DNA from: Lineus longissimus
Lineage: Eukaryota > Nemertea > Pilidiophora > Heteronemertea > Lineidae
Reading direction: 5' to 3'
Assembly: GCF_910592395.1 (NCBI RefSeq)
Contig: NC_088320.1
Span: 7,812,001 to 7,876,000 of the forward strand
Length of the DNA: 64,000 nucleotides
Shown: in pieces, positions 25,024 to 38,263 of the stretch
Numbering within the stretch: position 1 is the stretch's first letter
How the letters are laid out: each line of letters begins with the position of its first letter
Notes under the pieces: model-generated
What the model was told of the DNA's origin: nothing
The model's input: only the letters and a program-made list of their open reading frames with translations
Database searches by the model: none
Translations under genes and position numbers: made by a program

Positions 25024-25733
25024 GTAGAACTTTGACGTCAATCAACAGGTAGACACGAGGTGTGTGACGACACGTCTAGTGTTTGATTACGACGTCGTTT
25101 GTGATGTGAATGACACGGAACACCGACATTACAGTTGATTCCAATATGGATCCACAAGCCAATAGGATCTCAATTCTTAGGATTCACGGGTGCATCCATG
25201 AATGTGACGTATATCTTTTTCAGAAGTGATATGGTATTTCATATTTTTGCAATTTAATGAGTTGGCAGTCCTCCCTCCATTATGTAATCGAGAACGCAGG
25301 GGAAGAATGGAAATGCGGACAAAAACAGTGGCATTAGCCAAGGGTTTTGGACATAATTTGAGGTCCAACGCCTTTTAGAATGAACAGCCTTATGCAGCTT
25401 AAGGAGAAAAGAACCTCTCATTCACATGGCAAGTGACTTCCTAGACATGGCAGCCAAAATAATTACAATTTTTTTGTCAAAAAACAGTTTTGGATGCACC
25501 CTACGCGACCGGTTTGTTTTACAATATTAAAACGTTTTTTCAATTACATTAGTGATACCAAGAATTTGATTCTTGATAATTGATACACCTCACTAATTAT
25601 AATTTACATAAATATAACAATATATAAGTCCATATTATCAAATTATTTCTTTCGGCAGATTTAAAACAAGTTAATGATGTAAATTATCGTACTTTGAAAT
25701 AATTTAGCCATCCCCAATTCAGAACAATTCATG

Positions 25734-25919
25734 TACAGTCTAAGTCACAATTGACATCCATCCTGCATCGTGTCAGTGACGTGCAACGTATGCGCCAAGT
25801 TGTGCATCAATGACGCATCAGTGACGCGCTTATCATTATGTTTCACGTAAATGTCGCGCGATCTACGCGATGGGTAGCGCGTCAATGACACAAATTTAGG
25901 GATGACAATTGTGACTGTA
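25734..25919. mobile_element. TA-flanked miniature element (CAGTCC ends), copy 1
   Basis: It starts TA-CAGTCTAAGTCACAATTG and ends AGGGATGACAATTGTGACTG-TA. The terminal inverted repeats of about 25 bp with TA on both sides fit a Tc1/mariner-type non-autonomous element. The body is rich in TGACGC and GCGTCA. Further copies are at 29630, 39897 and 53495. Confidence 0.7.
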
Positions 25920-26405
25920 GACAGTAGACAGTCCAGCTGCACCATGTGGCTGAAGTAGGTTCATGCAGTTAAAGCTGGAAGTTACTGAGATCTCTGGAAG
26001 TTACCGAGACAATGCATTCATTAGTGAATACATTTGCATTTTGTTGTGAATACATCAATGTGTAACACTAATTTCGTAAAACACTGAACACTGCAACAAC
26101 CTCGTAGTTAAACATGTTAAAGTGAAATGATAGAAACGCGTCATGGCAAGGCAAGGCAGTGTGTTTATATAAAGTTCAAGCAATCTTGAGCAGGAAAGCC
26201 GAGTTTAACCACCGGGGGACTGGTCGGGACGTCTGACTTGAATCATCTCCAAAATGAATGGGAATTTTATTTACAAATTACAAACACCATTCATTGATGA
26301 CGATGTCTTCAAACTGTTCCATAGTAGCTGCCATTATTTAAAAAATTTTCATCAAAAAAATGATTTGAGGAAATGCTTTGAATTAGACATCCTTTCCCCT
26401 GGGGT

Positions 26406-26641
26406 TAAGCGCCCCGAACGAGTGATTTAAATCGCTACGTCCCGCGATCATCATCACGTGAAACAAAAACTTCCCGTTTGACGTGATCACCACAGGACCC
26501 GCACACAAATCAGTAATCACAGCGGACAGCGATTACCACTTTTACCCGCAGACAAGATATAATTTTGTCGCACACACATTGTAGCAGCGCTTATAATCGC
26601 AATTCTCGGCGACAAAAATCACTGGTTTGTGCGGCGCTTTA
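26406..26641. mobile_element. Miniature TIR element, AAGCGCC ends
   Basis: AAGCGCCCCGAACGAGTGAT at the left is answered by the inverse AAAGCGCCGCACAAACCAGT at the right. Partial relatives (AAGTGATTTTTGTCGCCGC) occur at about 35250 and near 43563. No coding content. Confidence 0.6.
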
Positions 26642-28709
26642 GAGTTGAAAATGAAAACATGATATAATCAGTCCGGCAGGAGTTGGAAACAGCATACCAA
26701 CCTTTTGGGGTGCCAAGCATAAAGCAGATACATTGTATGCCAAAACACGTTCGCTTATCTCTGCCTCGCAAATTTCTATTAAACATCACATTTTCCAATT
26801 AAATGCGTTTATCCAAACGGAAGACGATCAATACACTCTCGCATTTATATATTATGCTTTTTGAATGACACTGAAATGCACCCATCAGGAAAACATCATG
26901 CCTATTCACTCATGCCTTAAATAGGAGGCCTATTTGATCTTTGTTGACACGTGACGATTAAAATCATAATTTGGGCAAAACAAAAACTGTAGAATAATTG
27001 CTTCTTGTGACTTCAGGCTGTTTGTTATTGGGCTTTCAATGCTCGATACATGTACAGAACTGCCTACCCTTGAGTCTGGCAATGTGTCAAACTCTTGGTC
27101 AAAAAGTGTAAATCAGCAACGGAAAGCGTAATTCCTGGGTTTTCTGATGATTTTGGCACAATTTTTAAGAAATTTTCTCGAGTCAACGTGTAAAATGGCC
27201 CTAACAAGGTGTCAACAGGCCTGTCAATGGGTAACATTTCCCCCCAAATGTGTTAGGGTAGGCAGCCCTGTATGTTTACACAAGCCAGCCCAAATTCGTT
27301 GATCTTGGGTTGGAGATGTTTGAGAATAAGCATGGTGTTTCCCTCATGCCCGTGAAGCAACAATAAAATTCGTGTGTTAGCAAAAGCTTGTGATACGGTG
27401 AATGTTCTGTTAGCTTCTTGTGTTATGATGTCTTTTGTGTTAGATAGGCGACCGTAAAACCTTGGAGAGAGAGTGCACTTGTTTTCCTCAACATTAGACG
27501 AACACGCGCAACGTGCTTAAGTGTTAGATCAGTGCTTCTATTCCAAAGGTTTTCTGCTGCTTTGACCTGTATTAACATAAAACAGGAGTAAGAATGGGGG
27601 TCACTGCGAAAATTACACTCAACTCACTTTTTGCTTAATATTGTTAAATCGAGAATTGCATCTTTGGATATGTTCGCTTTTGACTTGTAAACGTATTTTG
27701 CACGATTCAAAAATTCCATTCAGATCTCTCGAATGTCTTTTCTAGAAGTGTTAACTTTTTGTGCAAAACCGAGCCAATAGCATTCCGCGAAGATGACGTC
27801 ACTGCAGCTGCTGCCCTCTATTTCCCCATCGCTGAATTACAGGCAATGTCGGACAAACATGCGGTTTCGTAATGGATTCAGGCTTTCTAACTAGGGCAGT
27901 TAGATTCAATCTGGCACATGTCCGAGTGTTGGATATACTACATAATTGTTCTGAATATTTCTCTCTCTGACTCTATGGTATCATTCATGCTAAAAACAAT
28001 GCAGGGTCAAAGATAATTGACTTTGAAATAAGCTCAAATGCGTAGAAATAAGTGTCGATGTCCGACTGTCACGTGACTAAAACGTCATCAATATCTTATG
28101 CAAATGACCTTGTGAGCTATAAATAGTAACTTCGCGGGATGCTATTAAGTTACAGATTTATTTAATAATTTACTGCTCATAGACAGGGTTAACACTTCTA
28201 ATATGACCTGCTCTGGCAAAAGTAGGTGGTAGTTACGTATATATGGCATGTATGGTGAAAAGGGAAAAAGGGTGAAAAGGGAAAAATTGAGGGAAAAAGA
28301 TCAAAAATATATTTTTGAAGGAAACTGATTGTACGAATCATAGTAAAACATCAGATAAGTTGATATTATGAACGGTTTTCTTATTGAGTAACAACCTTTA
28401 GATGAGCTTTATCAAAATATGAATTGAACAAATGGACGTGTGTTCTGAAGTCCATGACTCGTTCAATTTTCAAGTGATTGACAGGTGTCATCAAATCACT
28501 GGAAGTGCTATTCAGGGCATGATTAGCCCATGGGAATAACAGAATATCTATCTTCCACCTAAAATGCCCACTTTTGCTGAAAGAGGTCACATATTAGACT
28601 GAAGCCTATATAAAAAGCATTGTGAGAAACATGTATTATGTTGCAAGGTCAGTATACAGGTAAAGCCGCTCAAGTTATCTTACAATGTTAATATCAAGTC
28701 TGCTAGGAT
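26642..28709. other. No gene recognised
   Basis: Unique-looking AT-rich sequence with short chance frames. Purine-rich GGGAAAAAGGGTGAAAAGGG lies at about 28260-28290. Confidence 0.35.
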
Positions 28710-28710
28710 T

Positions 28711-29052
28711 ATACTTTCGCTGCAGCAGCTATTTCTTGGCAGGCGCCCCCACATGAAAAGTGTCGCCACCTATACTATGAGGATGAAACTGATTCCCCAA
28801 AAGCATTCGGCAGTAGAGGAAGTGTCTCCACCTATACTATGAGGATGAAACTGATTCCCCAAGTGCATTCGGCAGTAGAGGGTGCAACCCAATGCTGGTG
28901 AACTAACACTTTACTTGGGCATGAAGTGTTATGCACGTCAAACACAGTTCATGGGGCCATGCACATGACGTGTTATGCACGTCAAACACAGTTCATGGGG
29001 CCATGCACATGACGTGTTATGCACGTCACCCGCAGCGAAAGGATTAAGCAAA
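28711..29052. mobile_element. Short relative of the 44-bp satellite element
   Basis: The element has outer ends CTTTCGCTGC and its inverse GCAGCGAAAG, a duplicated block of about 75 bp (CTATACTATGAGGATGAAAC twice), and two and a half units of 44 bp ending in CACGTCACCCGCAGCG. The long element at 59395-63345 has the same parts in the same order. It therefore looks like the unexpanded form of that array. Confidence 0.7.
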
Positions 29053-32000
29053 GCTAGCACCTTGTGACACATCCATCATGTTCAAAACGACCAGAGAACC
29101 TTCCAGGTTCAACAGTAAGACAGGAGAGCGCCAAGCTCACGTATTTCACTTCTAAAAGTCCATCTACAATGTACAATAAGTTCCACAATCCAAGACATAG
29201 TCACTACAGGCAAAACAAATATCATTGCTTTAAATTTCCTTTGGCAGTATAATCTAAAATTTATAACAAAACAGTTTTTAGCCAGTAGCTTTAGTATGAT
29301 TGCACAGTTGCCCTAATTGATATGTTTTCGTCAAAGCATGCCAGTTTCGCAACGCGACAGACAACACCTGCATGCAACAAGTTACGTTACAAACAATATT
29401 GTCATTTCGGACGTTATCACTAGGTGGCGTGTTAGTGCGGATTCCCGCCACCGAATATGGAAGAAAGGTTAAAACTGAGGACGGATCAGAAGTACTCGTT
29501 AACTTCATACTTGTCATCTTGGTTGTTCCGCCGTTGCCGATTATCGAAAAGGGGATTCTCGAAGGCCGGGTTGTCTGTTCCCTCGTTGCTAGACTGAAGT
29601 GGGAAAACAGCTAATTAGTAATCATGCCACAGTCCAAGTCATAAGTGATATCCATCCTGTTTTGGGTCATTGACACGCAACGTATGAGCGAGTTGCGCGT
29701 CAATGACGCACCAGTGACGCGCTTATCTCTCTATGTTTCGCACGCCCTACGTGCTGGGTAGCGCGTCAATGACGCACCACTGACGTGCCGATGACGCAAA
29801 TTTAGGGATGACAATTGCGATTTGGACTGTATATTCAATCTAAACGGACAATGATGATAACTTAACAGTGATCTAAACTAAACTAAAGTGATAGTAAACC
29901 CATATACACCCGGGCGAATCATTTCCCCAGATTGCCGAGAATCAGACTGGCCCTCCAGTTTGCTGAGCGGCCTGTCACCGCCGGTTCAAAAGATATTTTC
30001 AGAACACCACTTAAATTTTATTCTTTGATTTATTCATTTGCCACTTCGTGAAATGGCAACTTTGGCAAAGTTTAATTTAACATTTTGTCAACCCTGAAAC
30101 AGCTCCTTCAATTAGATGTTCTTTCTCCATTTTCTTTAAGCAAATTTCGCTTGTTGTGATAATATGTTTAATTTTAGAAAGGAGAAGATCCTATCTCAGT
30201 AGTTTTCATTAAAATTTGTTTGTCATTTGTTTCACTTCCCCTGATTGTGCATAATATGCAGTTCTTTATATTGCCACATACGTGTTACCCTGTAATATGT
30301 TTGGTTTTTAATAAAATTTGAATTTGAATTTGTAAAAAAAAGAAAGAAAATACCATGTGAAATAAGCATGAAAACATTTCTTTTTACAGTACCGTACCGG
30401 TATTATGACTGGACACTGGCCAAAGTAGGGTGAAATTGTCCCATACATTTTCCACACTACAGCCTTAACCAAACATGATCCACTTCAACTGAATCACTTT
30501 GTCAGTCAAACTCAATGGGCTAGTTAACTTGGCATAAATTTGTGAGTTGGAGCTATTTCACCCCGGGTCAATTTCACCCTTTCATGGTACGAGATGGTAC
30601 GGCTGTCTAAACTACCTATCTATGTGGGCAATGTGGCAAAGGAAGGGCAGTTCTTCAACTGACGGTGAGGAAGGGGGTAAATCTTAACCACACTGGGTAA
30701 ACCGAGCACCTTTCCGAGGCACACCCTCAAACTGAACCTACAGGAGAAAGGAGCTGAACGGGTAGACACCGTAACACTTAGACATAACTGAGAAGCATCA
30801 CGACTCCCCACACCCACTTCAGCTTTGATAACAAATTACAATCATCTGATGAAAACTTTGATTCAACTATAATGTTTTGAATACTTTGTACATTTTTGGT
30901 GATTCTTTTTCCAAACCTTTTGTATCATGTCATTTCCTTTGATCACGTCGCCGTCTTTCTTGTTATTTACGTTACGTATTTCGGTTGGGTTAACGTCATT
31001 TTTTAGAATCATTCGCAGACGTCAGTCCTGTTTCCATTATAACATGAAAATCGCACTCTTAGAACGTGTTTTATAATAAATCATCAATCAAGAACGTTAA
31101 AGAACCTTTTTCTGTTAATCGATAGCCTATCGTCATCGGATCTAAACCATATAAAGTTGATGAATGTTTTCATTTTGATGACCTATGTGCACCTTTACAT
31201 GATATTTCAAATTCCAGACCTGATATGCGCGTCAGGCAAAATGTAAGGCAGAGATGATAAAGTTGTAATCCAGTTGCAGGGTATATTGTCGAGTGCAAAC
31301 ATTAAATTGCAAGGGTATTTCCATGCAGTGGGTTGGAAGTGGTTTTTGCAGTCCTCGCCTTCTCTATGGTGGGAGACGTCCTACAACTTCGATATTGACT
31401 TCATTATATCAGTCTTATCAGGAATAAATAAATGAACTCTTGGTCTCATGCACAGGTCAAATTTGGAGAAATCTAAAATATTATTGTAAAGGTTCAGCTG
31501 GAATATCAAGATGAAAACATTCGTCGATTGAATTAAATCGAATATGTATCAAGATGACTGTGATCCAACCTCAGAGATGAAGGTGGAGTGGGAGTCGGAA
31601 TGGGTGCGTCACCTATCTATTGCTAGCAAAGACCAGCGGAGAACGATGGGAAATCATCACAGGCAGACAGAGGCAGCATCACGACTGTCGGAGACGGGGG
31701 AAAACAGCCGACGCCCTGCTCCAGCTGATGGGGGCCACCAGGTAGAAATCACTGACACCACGCCAAGCAGTAACACTGGTGATGCCACCCTACCTGGCTG
31801 GTGGGAAAGCTCCCACAATCGTGCACGCCATTTTGACAATTCTTCTGATCTTACCCGTGAGGCCCGGTCGTCGTTGTTCCTCCGCCGATTATTTCCGTTC
31901 TGAATGTTGTCATTGGTCAAACTGGCACTTGACGCTGGACGACTCTGGACGCGCGGCAGGTAGCCTGTTTCGTATGTCTCCAGAGACACTGCGGTTTTGT

Positions 32001-32430
32001 CGTTTCCGTTGCCTTGTTGACCATTCTTATTTGATGCCCTCCTCCTGGAACATTGAATTACGACAGGCATATCATTTGTTGTTTATTCATGGTTATATCA
32101 AATTGTATGGTTTGGACGCTTGGCGATGTCTTAGGATGAATGTCACGGCCTACATTTAAGTCCATAGAACAATACAACAATTTATACAGAATTGGTGTAT
32201 TTAATACAAAACAAAATCAATCGTTCAATAAACTTTTTTGGACCGATATTTTGCTTGTAAATGACGTGCTTGATCATACTGCATCACACTGTATGAAAAC
32301 GGCACGAGTGGCTGATCCGAGTCATCATCATGCTATCTGGGAGATGAGGATCAGACACGAGCATATTTTTATGTTTCATAATCACACATCCCCAGAAATA
32401 TCAAGAAATTGACGATTAAAGGCGATTTTT
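29053..32430. other. No supported gene; one TA-flanked element and a possible LINE tail
   Basis: 29630-29831 is a TA-flanked element (own entry). At about 30300-30345, TTTTTAATAAAATTTGAATT is followed by AATTTG repeats and an A-rich run, which could be the 3' end of a non-LTR retrotransposon. A 119-codon plus frame at 31544 and its opposite-strand frames show no domain or splice context that I recognise. Confidence 0.35.
29630..29831. mobile_element. TA-flanked miniature element (CAGTCC ends), copy 2
   Basis: ACAGTCCAAGTCATAAGTGA and the inverse of CAATTGCGATTTGGACTGTA form the ends. The body shares GACGCGCTTATC and GGGTAGCGCGTCAATGAC with the copy at 25734. The left TA is replaced by CA. 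Confidence 0.65.
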
Positions 32431-32709
32431 AACCTCTTGAATCCCGGTGACCGACCAGTCGGTCATTTTGAAATGATGTTTTTTCCCAATAACCGACAGG
32501 TCGGTCTCAGTGATATTTTTATTCCCTTGAGCTGGGACGCTAGTTTATTGCTTGTTTTAGCGTGTTTGATGTGCAGTAGGGTCAGTTAGAGCCTGCCTGA
32601 CTTTGGCATTGGATGCGGGTGCTTTACATCGTGAAAGTCAGACCCAATTTCGCAACCACGTGACCACCCTAGGATCCCGGGATTTTCAAGTTTTGGGATT
32701 CAAGAGGTC
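32431..32709. mobile_element. Miniature TIR element, ACCTCTTGAATCCC ends, complete copy
   Basis: ACCTCTTGAATCCC at the left is matched in inverse by GGGATTCAAGAGGT at the right. The body opens with the palindrome GACCGACCAGTCGGTC. A second copy, cut short at its right end, is at 44273-44545 in an intron of the EGF gene. Confidence 0.75.
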
Positions 32710-32959
32710 ATTTTTTGACCGCAAAGCTGTCGCAACGTGAAGATGTCAAGTTAGGTGTAACTTTTGAGTTTATGACAAAGACATGACTACACAAAATTGA
32801 CCACGTGAGGACTTCCAATGTTGTAACGTAACAAAGAGCAACAGTGAAAATGACACAAAATGTATGGAACAAAATTTTTTTTTATCTGAGTTTTGCTAAA
32901 CAAAAGAAATATAAGCTGGGGAAAAGGACTCGGCTCGATAGGCTGCCTTGGGACATTGC

Positions 32960-33381
32960 TACACAGGCAAAAGTTTCCGTCCGCGGATAGTTGATGTTGA
33001 TTAATCAGGAACGTTCCATCCATGGGCCATCCATGGATAGTTGATGGAGAATCTCCATCTGCTATCCATGGCTGGCCCTCGTGGATGGAACGTCCATGGG
33101 CCATCAGTGGATAGTTGATGGAATTCGTTATAGAATCTATGATGGGTCATCATAGACTCTATGATGGAATACTGGTAAACTCGGCCAATATATTTTTATT
33201 TCCCATAGGTTTGAATACTGCCACTCTTTGATGCTTTACATATATCTTGAGTGTTTCATTTTGGATTTACCAGTTGTAAGACGTTATTTGTTCTAATCAT
33301 GAACATTCCATCCATGGACCTCCATGGAGGGAACGTCCATGGTCCGTCGACTATCCGTGGACGGACACTTTTACCTGTGTA
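32960..33381. mobile_element. TA-flanked TIR element with CCATGG-rich body
   Basis: TA-CACAGGCAAAAGTTTCCG and the inverse of GGACACTTTTACCTGTG-TA are inverted ends of about 32 bp. TA on both sides suggests a Tc1/mariner-like target duplication. The inside is dense in CCATGG and ATCCATGG words and carries further sub-palindromes. Chance frames on the minus strand are not genes. Confidence 0.75.
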
Positions 33382-33657
33382 GTGGACATCAGCCAGTCCT
33401 GGGAACACCAGGTTGTCCGGAACTTTAACAGTTAGTGTGCAGACATGCAAAAATCATCTGAAACGGTCACATTTTTAAACCCCACTCTCGTGCCAGAACA
33501 GTATTCTTGATGAGCACCCATCAGGCAAGCAATGTTGTTTTAAAAACTCTTGAACTTATTGAACAAGATTGTTATACATAAAAGAGAGAAAACTGCTGAA
33601 AAAGTGAGTTGTTAAAGCTGAAATTTAGCTGAAAATAAAAGAGAAAAACAAGTCGCA

Positions 33658-33893
33658 TTAAAGGCCTACGCCAATTGTCTATTTCCAATTTGTAAATTGA
33701 ATTTGAAAAATTCCAATGGCGTAAATACAAATGTAGGTAAAAGACATAACTTTCAGCACAGACAGATATACAAAAATACTACAACTTCTAAGTTTCAGCA
33801 ACTCGTATGCATAATAACTGCACTACGGCATTGTGTATAACTGCATTTCTATTTCGGAGACCACCAGTTATTACGAACGGCGTACCCCTTTAA
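33658..33893. mobile_element. TTAA-ended miniature element, copy 2
   Basis: TTAAAGGCCTACGCC at the left and GGCGTACCCCTTTAA at the right. Size and body match the copy at 20918-21149. Confidence 0.75.
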
Positions 33894-36289
33894 CGAGAAA
33901 CTTCTTACCGATAGGAGAGTGTACCTTCTTCAAATGGTATGTCACTGAAGGGGGAAAGATGGCTGACTGATTGACGAGACAATCTGACCAGATGCTGCCC
34001 TTATACACTGCTGCCGATAGCAAATATGTGTCGACTTTCAGTGTTGTAGATCCCTTTCGAAAGGAGGGATTAAACTGCAACCTGTATTTCATTAGCCCTT
34101 TCGCTACCCCAGGGTTTTTGCAGTGTAAAGTACCCCTGACCCGCACCCAGTATAGACCGAGCGGCCTGGATCCCAACTTGGTTTAGGAAAAGTTTCATTG
34201 TAAAATGGCTGGTATTACCCAATCTTAGGGATGAGGTCTTCATTCAATCGAGTACAGTGCTGCCATCTCATTTTTTCAGGTGTAACCAACCAAAACATAT
34301 AGGGACTGTGGTTGAATGATAGAAAAGAAGTATTCAGTAATAAAGCTGTCTTCTATCTAAAAGTAAGAGGATAGATAAAAACATTTTTTTAGTTCACGTA
34401 TAAGGCTATATGATATATAGTGGGGTTCTTTTAAAGCACATTTCCATGGTTTCTCACTTTGCTCAATGCGCTTTAGGGACCATTTGTTATCCAGGTCATT
34501 TTTGGTGTTTTTGAAAATATCCCAGGAGCTCAGGGTGGGGGATCCCCCACCCCCAGGGCGCTCAAGGTTTTAAAGGGTTAAAGGTCCTAGGGTAAATACT
34601 GAAGAAATGTGTCAACTTCGTTGAAATATTTGAGTTTTATCAATAATCATATTTCTAGACGCACTCGAATCAACCGCTCTCAAAGATAAACAATCAATCT
34701 CCTTCTCCTTCTTCTTGATACTGGAACTTAGTCTTGTTAGACTTTTATGTCCAGGTGCATGCGTGGTAAAATCTTCACAAACATTTCTTCAGAATGATGG
34801 AGACATCCTTCGTAAGTCGTTAGACAGTGTTAGAAAAATGTCAAAATAGTTTAGCAAAGGCTGATAAGCAGCGACAGAAAGTACGATCAGTTCAGTTATC
34901 TTATGACACAAAGTGACAAGGTCACATGATCATCCACAACAGAATCATGAGCCGTATCAGTAAAACTGCAGATAATCTCAAGCACTGAGCCATAATTGGA
35001 GCCAGCTAGAGACAGGTAGCAATATGCATGGTTATAAAATGTATAGTGAAAGGATTTTTTAACTGGTCCTTACAGGGCGATTTCCTCCTCCACTGGGACA
35101 GTTTTTGACCGCCAGCCATATGGAGAGCATATAAAACATCTGGCGAGGAGAAATGCAAGAATCACAATTACTTTTCCGGTGCCAAGGTCATTGTGGGGTC
35201 AAATCCTATCCTGAGTAATGTTGATATAAACCTGTCTTAATTTGCCCTGCAAACAAGTGATTTTTGTCGCCGCAACTTTTGATGTAGCCATGATAACAAT
35301 TGAGGCTTGAAAGCAGCAGATTTGCAAAATACCAATCTATCGTTATGACAAGGTGGCTACATCTCAGAAAACCTCTCGTTTGCACAGCATAATACCTTCG
35401 ATCAAGGCTACGATCGATTGAGACACACGTTTGATTTCGGCTCAACCTGACCGCAATCCAGCATCTATACTAGCACGTCCACGCTTTGCCGATGCAGCCA
35501 AGTTAAACGGAAATTTACAGACAACGGGCACAAACAACGAAAGGCGATTTGGCGGAGAAAGCAACATCACACAGCACTTGCAGCATCCCATTACAGTGTT
35601 GGCGACATTGACTGAGCAATACATTGCATGCAGACGGCATTCTACAGAAAAAACGACTCGGGTAGAAAAACTGTCATTTTTTACATAGGTTCAACGGTTT
35701 CCTCCTGCAGAATCCGTAGAAGACTTTCACCTGACTGATGAACAGACATCTCACATTCGAGATCCTCTGCTGCAGCATCCCACATAAAGAACAACATGGC
35801 ATGCAAGGAACCACAGTCTGAGAATCCACAGCTGACACGAAATCCAGAGGTTCACAATTCAAAATAAAACATCTAAAATTACAAAATAGTTCCACTGCAT
35901 GCATGAATAATTATAAACACCCTCTGCCCCATCGCTTGAAATGTTGACCTGAACACCCGACATGCCATTCTTACTGCTTTTTACTGAAGTGCCCCACTGC
36001 GTTGAAATATCACACTTTGGGACGAAGAAATTTCCCTCTCTCACTCCCGACACTAGACTTGAAGAACCCCGAGTTGCTGTGCTGCGTCACGTCAGAAGTT
36101 GTCTACATCATAATCCTCTAATTGATTTGTGCCAGGGAAGTAATCATCCTAACAGTATATTTCAACAGAGTGTGGCACTTTTTTTATTGACCCTTACGAA
36201 ATTCCTGTGCAACCATCACCACATTGGTGAAAATCCTTGATGAACATAGCCACCATTTTTTCCAAAAGCGTGCAAACTTGAGTCAGGAG
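33894..36289. other. No gene recognised; one perfect palindrome
   Basis: 34533-34552 is a perfect 20-base palindrome, GGGTGGGGGATCCCCCACCC. Around 35215-35270 a fragment (AAGTGATTTTTGTCGCC) resembles the AAGCGCC element. No exon supported. Confidence 0.4.
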
Positions 36290-37110
36290 TATGCACATTC
36301 ACTCTGAAGCAATCACACTCAGCCAGGAGCATGCACACTCAGTAAGGAGCAAGCACATTCAGACAGGAGCATGCACACTCGGTCAAAAGAATGCACACTC
36401 AGTCAGACGCACACACACACACTCAGTCAGGAGCATGGACACTCAGTCAGGAGCATTCACATTCAGTCAGGAGTATGCCCACACAGTCAAGAGCATGCAC
36501 ACTCGGTCAAAAGAATGCACACTCGGTCAAAAGAATGCACACTCAGTCAGATGCACACACACACACTCAGTCAGGAGCATGCACACTCAGTCAGAAGCAT
36601 TCACACTCAGCCAGGAGCATTCACACTTAGCCGGGAGCATTCACATTCAGTCAGGGGGCATTCACACTCAGCTGGGAGCATTTACACTCAGCCAGGAGTA
36701 TTCACACTCAGCCGGGAGCATTCACATTCAGTCAGGGGGCATTCACACTCAGCTGGGAGCATTTACACTCAGCCAGGAGTATTCACACTTAGCCGGGAGC
36801 ATTCACATTCAGTCAGGGGGCATTCACACTCACCTGGGAGTATTTACACTCAGCCAGGAGTATTCACACTCAGCTGGGAGCATTTACACTCAGCCAGGAG
36901 TATTCACACTCAGCTGGGAGCATTCACACTCAGCCGGGAGCATTCACACTCAGCCGGGAGCATTCACATTCAGATGGGGGCATTCACACTCAGCCGGGAG
37001 CATTCACATTCAGTCGGGGGGCATTCACACTCAGTCAGGAGCATACACACTCGGATGTACGTATACTCAGCTAGGAGAATGCACTCTGCTAGGAACCAAG
37101 AAAATGGACT
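36290..37110. repeat. 20-bp minisatellite, about 40 copies
   Basis: Units such as GGAGCATTCACACTCAGCCA recur every 20-21 bp with variants (ATGCACACTC, ATTTACACTC, GGGGGCATTC). A larger block of about 122 bp (GTCAGGGGGCATTCACACTC onwards) is repeated near 36648, 36732 and 36815. Two plus-strand frames of about 270-300 His/Ser-rich residues are by-products: the unit simply lacks stops. Confidence 0.9.
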
Positions 37111-37802
37111 TGAACTCAATCAGTCCGAAGTGTGTGTTCTCGGACAATCATTCAGGAACGTGCATACTCAGTAAATTGTTAGTTGCCTGAAGAAGACGTC
37201 AAGCCTTTGACCTGTGACATGCTGCAGTCAACCCATAATGCAATGCTGCAAGTCTCAAACCAAGTTTATAACAACCTCTTTCCCAGGGGTGATTCGTTTG
37301 CTCATGGAGACAAGGCTAATGGAATTCCTGCAGATTCTATGCTGCCCCTGAGCTCATCCGAACCACCCCTGGGACCAAGGTTGACGTAAGACAGAGGGTA
37401 ACAACAATTAGTAATCTAACGCAGATTATATCCCACAATGCTTTGCAGTTACCTGTAATGGTCATCGCCCGATACAGTCCACACATGCTTATTCGCTCTT
37501 GACCTAAAATAGTGCACCAAACTCAACGCTTTAACACTCGCTAAACGACCGAAAAAAACAACCAAAGTGAAAATTTATGACGTCAGCATTCTGCTGATCG
37601 TAAAGGTCTGTCCCAATGATCAGCAAGTTTCTTTACACATTAAATCAGCATGTATGTATTGGAAATTTGATTTCAATACTGACTTTTAACAGCCACAGTC
37701 CTATATCTTTCTACCGGTACTAAAGTTTCCAGTCACCCATGATGGAAGGACTGAGGATAGTTCGGTATGGGCAGAGTTATGCACCTGATAAACTCTTCAG
37801 CG
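37111..37802. other. No gene recognised
   Basis: Short frames only. Confidence 0.3.
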
Positions 37803-37938
37803 CTTGGTTGATCAAAACACGTTTTGCCACGCTGGCGTGAACTTAACTAAGCGTTAAGTGTGATGGGCTTAACTAAAGGAGAACGCTAAGTTAAGGTATA
37901 ACGCCAACGTCAATGGCAAAACTCGTTTTGAACAATCA
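37803..37938. repeat. Long hairpin, arms of about 55 bp
   Basis: ATCAAAACACGTTTTGCCAC (37811) is answered in inverse by ATGGCAAAACTCGTTTTGAA (37912), and AACTTAACTAAGCGTT by the inverse of AACGCTAAGTTAAGG. The loop is about 25 bp. It may be a foldback transposon remnant. Confidence 0.7.
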
Positions 37939-38263
37939 GGCCCAGGCCTAATAACACAGGCATTTAGTAACGCATTTTCAAACCAAAGTTGATGTTTAAT
38001 TTTCGTTGCATTGTGAGATTACATCGCAGTAGCATTTCGATGTGTGAAAAAAGAGATATGCATTTATCGACAACGTTCTTTTTCGATGAAATGTTGCATT
38101 AACAGTATATTTCATAATGGCTCTTCATAAGACGTTCAAATCATCAATTAGAGCTGCTTTCAACTCAAAGCACTTATGCTGGCGAAATACATGTAGTTGC
38201 CTCTAATGACTCTTTCACTGCCAAACACATTACGCATACATTTTACGGAACAAAGGGTTACTC

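Larger units (their letters stand above)
23568..26405. other. No supported gene; one TA-flanked element and a possible plus-strand first exon
   Basis: AT-rich sequence whose frames are short. The element at 25734-25919 is listed separately. At 24981-25023 a possible start exon on the plus strand is described in its own entry. Otherwise nothing is recognised. Confidence 0.35.

Noticed and set aside
31544-32412. Plus-strand frames of 119-126 residues and opposing minus frame
   Set aside because: Both strands are open, there is no motif, and no credible splice sites were found.
36291-37190. His/Ser-rich 299-residue frame
   Set aside because: The 20-bp unit lacks stops, and two frames are open at once. 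No coding signal apart from the repeat.
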